The notes under the pieces: generated by a model
What the model was told of the DNA's origin: nothing
Seen by the model: the letters and a program-made list of their open reading frames with translations, nothing else
Databases searched by the model: none
Source: Lachnospiraceae bacterium UBA4631
GTDB lineage: Bacteria; Bacillota; Clostridia; Lachnospirales; Lachnospiraceae
DNA length: 64,000 nucleotides
Direction of reading: 5' to 3'
Assembly (NCBI GenBank): GCA_002406015.1
Contig: DHMX01000017.1
Span: 50,564 to 114,563, forward strand
Shown: positions 60,571 to 64,000 of the stretch, in pieces
How positions within the stretch are numbered: position 1 is the first letter of the stretch
Layout: each line of letters opens with the position of its first letter
Translations under genes and position numbers: made by a program

Positions 60571-62697
60571 ATGCAAGTTATTAAGCGTGATGGTCGTGCG
60601 GTTACTTATGACCGCAGCAAAATTGTGACCGCAATTCAAAAAGCAAATGCCGAGGTTCCGGCTCCGGAAAAGGTATCCGACGAGACGATTGACAGTATTA
60701 TCGAATACATTGAAAGCAAAAATCGTACCCGTATGCTGGTGGAAGACATTCAGGACATTATCGAACAGAAGTTAATGGCTGACGGCAAATTCGTATTGGC
60801 AAAGACTTATATTATCTATCGCTATTCGAGAGAATTAGTTCGTAAGGCAAATACCACCGATGAATCCATCCTTAGTCTGATTAAGAACAGCAATAAGGAT
60901 GTTATGGAGGAAAATTCAAATAAGAATGCAACGGTTGCTTCTACACAGCGGGATTTGATTGCCGGCGAAGTATCGAAGGATTTGACAAAGCGAATCTTAC
61001 TTCCGGAAAAAATTTCCAAGGCACATGAAGAAGGTGTCCTTCATTTTCACGATTCCGATTATTTCTTACAGCCGATTTTCAACTGCTGCCTGATTAACAT
61101 CGGAGATATGCTTGATAACGGTACGGTTATGAACGGAAAATTGATTGAGAGTCCTAAGAGCTTTCAGGTCGCATGTACGGTTATGACCCAGATTATTTCT
61201 TCGGTTGCCAGCAGCCAGTACGGCGGTCAATCCGTAGATGTCCGTCATTTAGGAAAATATTTGAGAAAAAGCTACAATAAATATAAGAATCGTTTTGAAG
61301 AACAATTCGGAGACCGTTTATCTGCCGACATTATTGAGGACATGGTAAAGGAACGGGTTAACGATGAATTACGCTCCGGTGTCCAGACGATTCAGTACCA
61401 GATTAATACTTTGATGACTACAAACGGTCAGTCACCGTTTGTAACCTTATTCCTGTATCTGGATGAAAAGGATGAATATATTCAGGAGAATGCCCAGATT
61501 ATTGAGGAAATTCTTCGTCAGAGAATGGAAGGCATTAAGAATGAAAAGGGCATTTATGTAACCCCTGCGTTCCCGAAGCTGATTTATGTGCTGGATGAAT
61601 GTAACTGCTTAAAGGGCGGTAAATACGATTATATTACAGAGATGGCGGTTCGTTGCTCTGCAAAGCGTATGTATCCGGACTACATCAGTGCTAAAATGAT
61701 GCGTCAGAATTACGAGGGAAATGTCTTTAGTCCTATGGGCTGCCGCAGCTTCTTATCTCCTTGGCAGGATGAAAACGGCAACTATAAGTTTGAAGGTCGT
61801 TTTAATCAGGGTGTTGTATCCATTAATCTGCCGCAGATTGGTATTCTCGCTAAGAAGAACGAGGAAACCTTCTGGAAGCTGTTGGATGAGCGTTTGGAAT
61901 TATGCTATGAGGCTTTGATGTGCCGCCATAATGCATTGGTTGGTGTCACCTCTGATGTCAGCCCGATTCACTGGCAGTACGGTGCCATTGCCCGCTTGAA
62001 GAAGGGCGAAAAGATTGACCGGTTATTATATAACGGCTATTCTACCATTTCACTCGGCTATATCGGTTTGTATGAAGTAACCAAGCTGATGAAGGGTGTC
62101 AGTCATACAGACCCGGAGGGCTTAGATTTTGCACTTCGTGTTATGAATCATTTACGGGAGGCTACAGACCGTTGGAAGGAGCAGACCGGTATCGGCTTTG
62201 GTCTGTACGGTACACCTGCGGAATCTCTGTGCTATCGTTTTGCACGAATTGATAAGGAGCGTTTCGGAACCATTGAAGATGTTACCGACAAGGGCTACTA
62301 CACCAATTCTTATCATGTAGATGTGCGTGAAAAGATAGATGCTTTCAGTAAGTTCCAGTTTGAAAGTCAATTTCAGGAGATTTCTTCCGGTGGTGCTATC
62401 TCTTATGTTGAGATTCCGAATATGCGAAACAACTTAGAGGCATTGTCAGAGGTTGTTCGGTATATTTACGATAATATTCAATATGCGGAATTTAACACCA
62501 AATCCGATTATTGCCACGTATGCGGCTGGGACGGTGAAATCACAATTAATGATGATAACGAATGGGAATGTCCGCAATGTCACAACAAGGACCACTCCAA
62601 GATGAATGTTACCAGAAGAACCTGCGGTTATCTGGGTGAGAACTTCTGGAATGTAGGCAAGACCAAGGAAATCAAAGCCCGCGTGCTTCATCTGTAA
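60571..62697 (+). CDS. nrdD: Anaerobic (class III) ribonucleoside-triphosphate reductase
   Basis: About 708 residues, a normal length. It begins with an ATP-cone (MQVIKRDGRAVTYDRSKIV), the allosteric activity site. The glycyl-radical barrel follows. The C-terminal zinc site has CHVCGWDG and CPQCHNKD, and the radical Gly lies in RTCGYLGENFW about 20 residues from the end. It makes dNTPs without oxygen, using formate. The start is ATG 60571 with AAGGTGG nearby; a GTG at 60556 is part of the ribosome site. It is followed by nrdG with a 26-bp gap and is probably repressed by NrdR. Confidence 0.97.
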   Translation: MQVIKRDGRAVTYDRSKIVTAIQKANAEVPAPEKVSDETIDSIIEYIESKNRTRMLVEDIQDIIEQKLMADGKFVLAKTYIIYRYSRELVRKANTTDESILSLIKNSNKDVMEENSNKNATVASTQRDLIAGEVSKDLTKRILLPEKISKAHEEGVLHFHDSDYFLQPIFNCCLINIGDMLDNGTVMNGKLIESPKSFQVACTVMTQIISSVASSQYGGQSVDVRHLGKYLRKSYNKYKNRFEEQFGDRLSADIIEDMVKERVNDELRSGVQTIQYQINTLMTTNGQSPFVTLFLYLDEKDEYIQENAQIIEEILRQRMEGIKNEKGIYVTPAFPKLIYVLDECNCLKGGKYDYITEMAVRCSAKRMYPDYISAKMMRQNYEGNVFSPMGCRSFLSPWQDENGNYKFEGRFNQGVVSINLPQIGILAKKNEETFWKLLDERLELCYEALMCRHNALVGVTSDVSPIHWQYGAIARLKKGEKIDRLLYNGYSTISLGYIGLYEVTKLMKGVSHTDPEGLDFALRVMNHLREATDRWKEQTGIGFGLYGTPAESLCYRFARIDKERFGTIEDVTDKGYYTNSYHVDVREKIDAFSKFQFESQFQEISSGGAISYVEIPNMRNNLEALSEVVRYIYDNIQYAEFNTKSDYCHVCGWDGEITINDDNEWECPQCHNKDHSKMNVTRRTCGYLGENFWNVGKTKEIKARVLHL

Positions 62698-62723
62698 TAT
62701 TTAAGGGTGGGAGAGATTAAATT

Positions 62724-63284
62724 ATGAATTATGCAGATATAAAACAGTATGATATAGCGAATGGACCCGGTGTGCGTATTTCCCTTTTTGTCAGCGGATG
62801 TACACATCACTGTAAGGGATGTTTTAATCAGGAGGCATGGGATTTTAATTACGGAACCTTATTTTCCTCCGGTACCATTAAGACCATTTTAGAATATATG
62901 AAGCCGGATTATATTCGGGGTCTTACGCTTCTGGGTGGTGAACCCTTTGAACATACGAACCAGTTCGGACTGCTTCCTCTGGTTCGTGCGGTAAAGGAGC
63001 GGTATCCGAATAAGAGCATCTGGTGCTATACCGGTTATCTTTTTGATGAAGCCATATTAAAGAATATGGTTCCTATCTGGCCTGAAACTACAGAGCTGTT
63101 GTCTTATATAGATGTTTTAGTTGATGGACCGTTTATCGAGGAGCAGCATGAGGTCGGCTTACGGTTTCGTGGCTCCGCTAATCAAAGAATTATTCGTGTA
63201 AAGGATTCTCTGAAGTCCGGTAAGATTGTATTGTGGGATGAAACACAGGATTTCTTTCCAAAGAATCAGCCGGCAGAAGCCTAA
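62724..63284 (+). CDS. nrdG: Anaerobic ribonucleotide reductase activating enzyme
   Basis: 186 residues, a small radical SAM protein. The cluster motif is CTHHCKGC (CxxxCxxC) and SAM contacts lie in LTLLGGEPFEH. It creates the glycyl radical on NrdD. It is co-transcribed with nrdD and ends before a strong terminator. The short C-terminal tail ends with SLKSGKIVLWDETQDF, typical of NrdG. Confidence 0.96.
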   Translation: MNYADIKQYDIANGPGVRISLFVSGCTHHCKGCFNQEAWDFNYGTLFSSGTIKTILEYMKPDYIRGLTLLGGEPFEHTNQFGLLPLVRAVKERYPNKSIWCYTGYLFDEAILKNMVPIWPETTELLSYIDVLVDGPFIEEQHEVGLRFRGSANQRIIRVKDSLKSGKIVLWDETQDFFPKNQPAEA

Positions 63285-63344
63285 ACTCGGTGAACCGACA
63301 TAACACTCTTTACACAGGAATATAACAATCCCAAAGAATATGAC

Positions 63345-63397
63345 AATCCCGGACAAATGATAAACGCTGAATAGCCATTTGTCCGGGATTGTTTTTT
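63345..63397 (+). terminator. Terminator of nrdDG
   Basis: AATCCCGGACAAATG (63345-63359) and its exact complement (63376-63390) make a 15-bp stem, followed by GTTTTTTC. It lies between nrdG and the convergent permease gene, and can serve both. Confidence 0.93.
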
Positions 63398-63414
63398 CTC
63401 TTTATCTATTTTCT

Positions 63415-64000
63415 TTATATATTCTCGTTTTGTATGGTTTCAATAATATTTTTCCGGTTTATTTTTCCCATGGAATACCGCATAATGCTAAACAACAGTA
63501 TAAATACAGCTCCTACGGCAATCACGATTCCAAGCCAAGGCATCTGGTACGGTGCTTCTACATTGTTGCCCATAGCATAATGAAATGCAATGGATAATAA
63601 AATACCTACCGGCACGCCAATCAACAAGGATTTCACTCCGTAAAACAGACTTTCAAGCCAGATTACACGCCGAAATTCCTTTTTCGTCATGCCTATGGAT
63701 TTCAAGGTCGCAAATTCTCTGGAACGCAGCTCCATATTGGTTGTAATTGTATTAAATATATTGGTAATACCGATTAACGCAATCACTATAATAAAGCCAT
63801 ACACAAAAATACCAATCAATGTAAACAGTGCCTTTGATGCTTCGTAATTATCCTTTAGATTATTGATGCTGTAGGTGGACAAATTCATATTATCCCGTAT
63901 TTCTGTTTCTACCGCATCCGGGTCTTCACAATCGATATAAACAGTCAAATTGTCTATTAAATCCTCTGTTCTGTCCTGCAACCACTCACTGCTTACTACC
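63415..64000 (-). CDS. FtsX-family ABC transporter permease, C-terminal part
   Basis: At least 195 residues, open to the right window edge, so the 5' part is missing. The visible part has an extracellular piece, then three membrane helices in the FtsX/MacB pattern (GIFVYGFIIVIALIGITNIFNTI, a cytoplasmic loop LRSREFATLKSIGMTKKEFRR, then SLLIGVPVGILLSIAFHYA and LGIVIAVGAVFILLFSIM). The REFATLKSIGM loop is the hallmark of these permeases, which act in lantibiotic/bacitracin resistance or envelope functions. The ATPase partner is probably outside the window. Confidence 0.9.
   Translation of the reverse strand, partial: VVSSEWLQDRTEDLIDNLTVYIDCEDPDAVETEIRDNMNLSTYSINNLKDNYEASKALFTLIGIFVYGFIIVIALIGITNIFNTITTNMELRSREFATLKSIGMTKKEFRRVIWLESLFYGVKSLLIGVPVGILLSIAFHYAMGNNVEAPYQMPWLGIVIAVGAVFILLFSIMRYSMGKINRKNIIETIQNENI

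Noticed and set aside
60208..60639. Two minus-strand ORFs of 75 and 66 codons upstream of nrdD
   Set aside because: They cover the nrdD promoter and regulatory boxes, overlap the nrdD start, and have no ribosome site.

Overview
The window reads as a chromosome segment of a low-to-mid GC Firmicute, most likely a gut Lachnospiraceae-type Clostridium. The reasons are AGGAGG-type ribosome sites, Rho-independent terminators, a T-box leader, a class III anaerobic ribonucleotide reductase (nrdD/nrdG), CstA and NhaC transporters, and a type II-A CRISPR-Cas locus with a 1356-residue Cas9. No species is assigned.

Region 1 (1-6.4 kb): CRISPR array, csn2, cas2, cas1 and cas9 on the minus strand, with a divergent tracrRNA. 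The csn2 stop codon lies inside the first CRISPR repeat, and the last csn2 codons spell a leader-anchoring sequence known from streptococci. Region 2 (6.5-15 kb): a Crp/Fnr regulator divergent from a 4Fe-4S protein, a block of 14-bp and 13-bp tandem repeats, xpt, two cyclic-di-GMP phosphodiesterase genes, and cstA behind a complete T-box riboswitch. Region 3 (15-34.5 kb): two minus-strand blocks. One is NhaC antiporter, Lon-like AAA+ ATPase, lipoprotein with DnaJ-type zinc repeats, EamA exporter and FAD oxidoreductase, with gaps of 13-29 bp. The other is a GNAT, a giant helical protein of about 2559 residues, a lipoprotein and an alpha/beta hydrolase. A COG0523 GTPase lies between them on the plus strand. 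Region 4 (34.7-45.5 kb): redox and housekeeping genes, including a LysR-controlled flavodoxin/CMD/AKR/cupin/ADH operon, a MerR-controlled aldo-keto reductase, GNATs, a YunG-like/Ogt fusion and an amidohydrolase.

Region 5 (45.5-55.6 kb) is clearly more AT-rich and looks like an acquired island. Its centre is a small RiPP-type cluster: a 33-residue Cys-containing precursor peptide (50941-51042), a radical SAM/SPASM enzyme with an N-terminal PqqD-like recognition domain, a shortened UvrA-like twin ABC ATPase, and a second radical SAM enzyme. No exporter, protease or regulator is present, and the UvrA-like protein is the obvious candidate for self-protection. I regard this cluster as the best candidate for an undescribed system. 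Next to it are a decayed IS30-type transposase, a frameshifted DUF2971 gene, a DUF4143 ATPase flanked by related repeats, and a leucine-rich-repeat protein.

Region 6 (55.6-64 kb) returns to core genome: greA-lysS (LysRS with a C-terminal Trbp111-type tRNA-binding domain), tRNA-Leu(CAG), a PPIase lipoprotein, nrdD-nrdG behind a probable NrdR-controlled promoter, and the 3' part of an FtsX-type permease running off the right edge.
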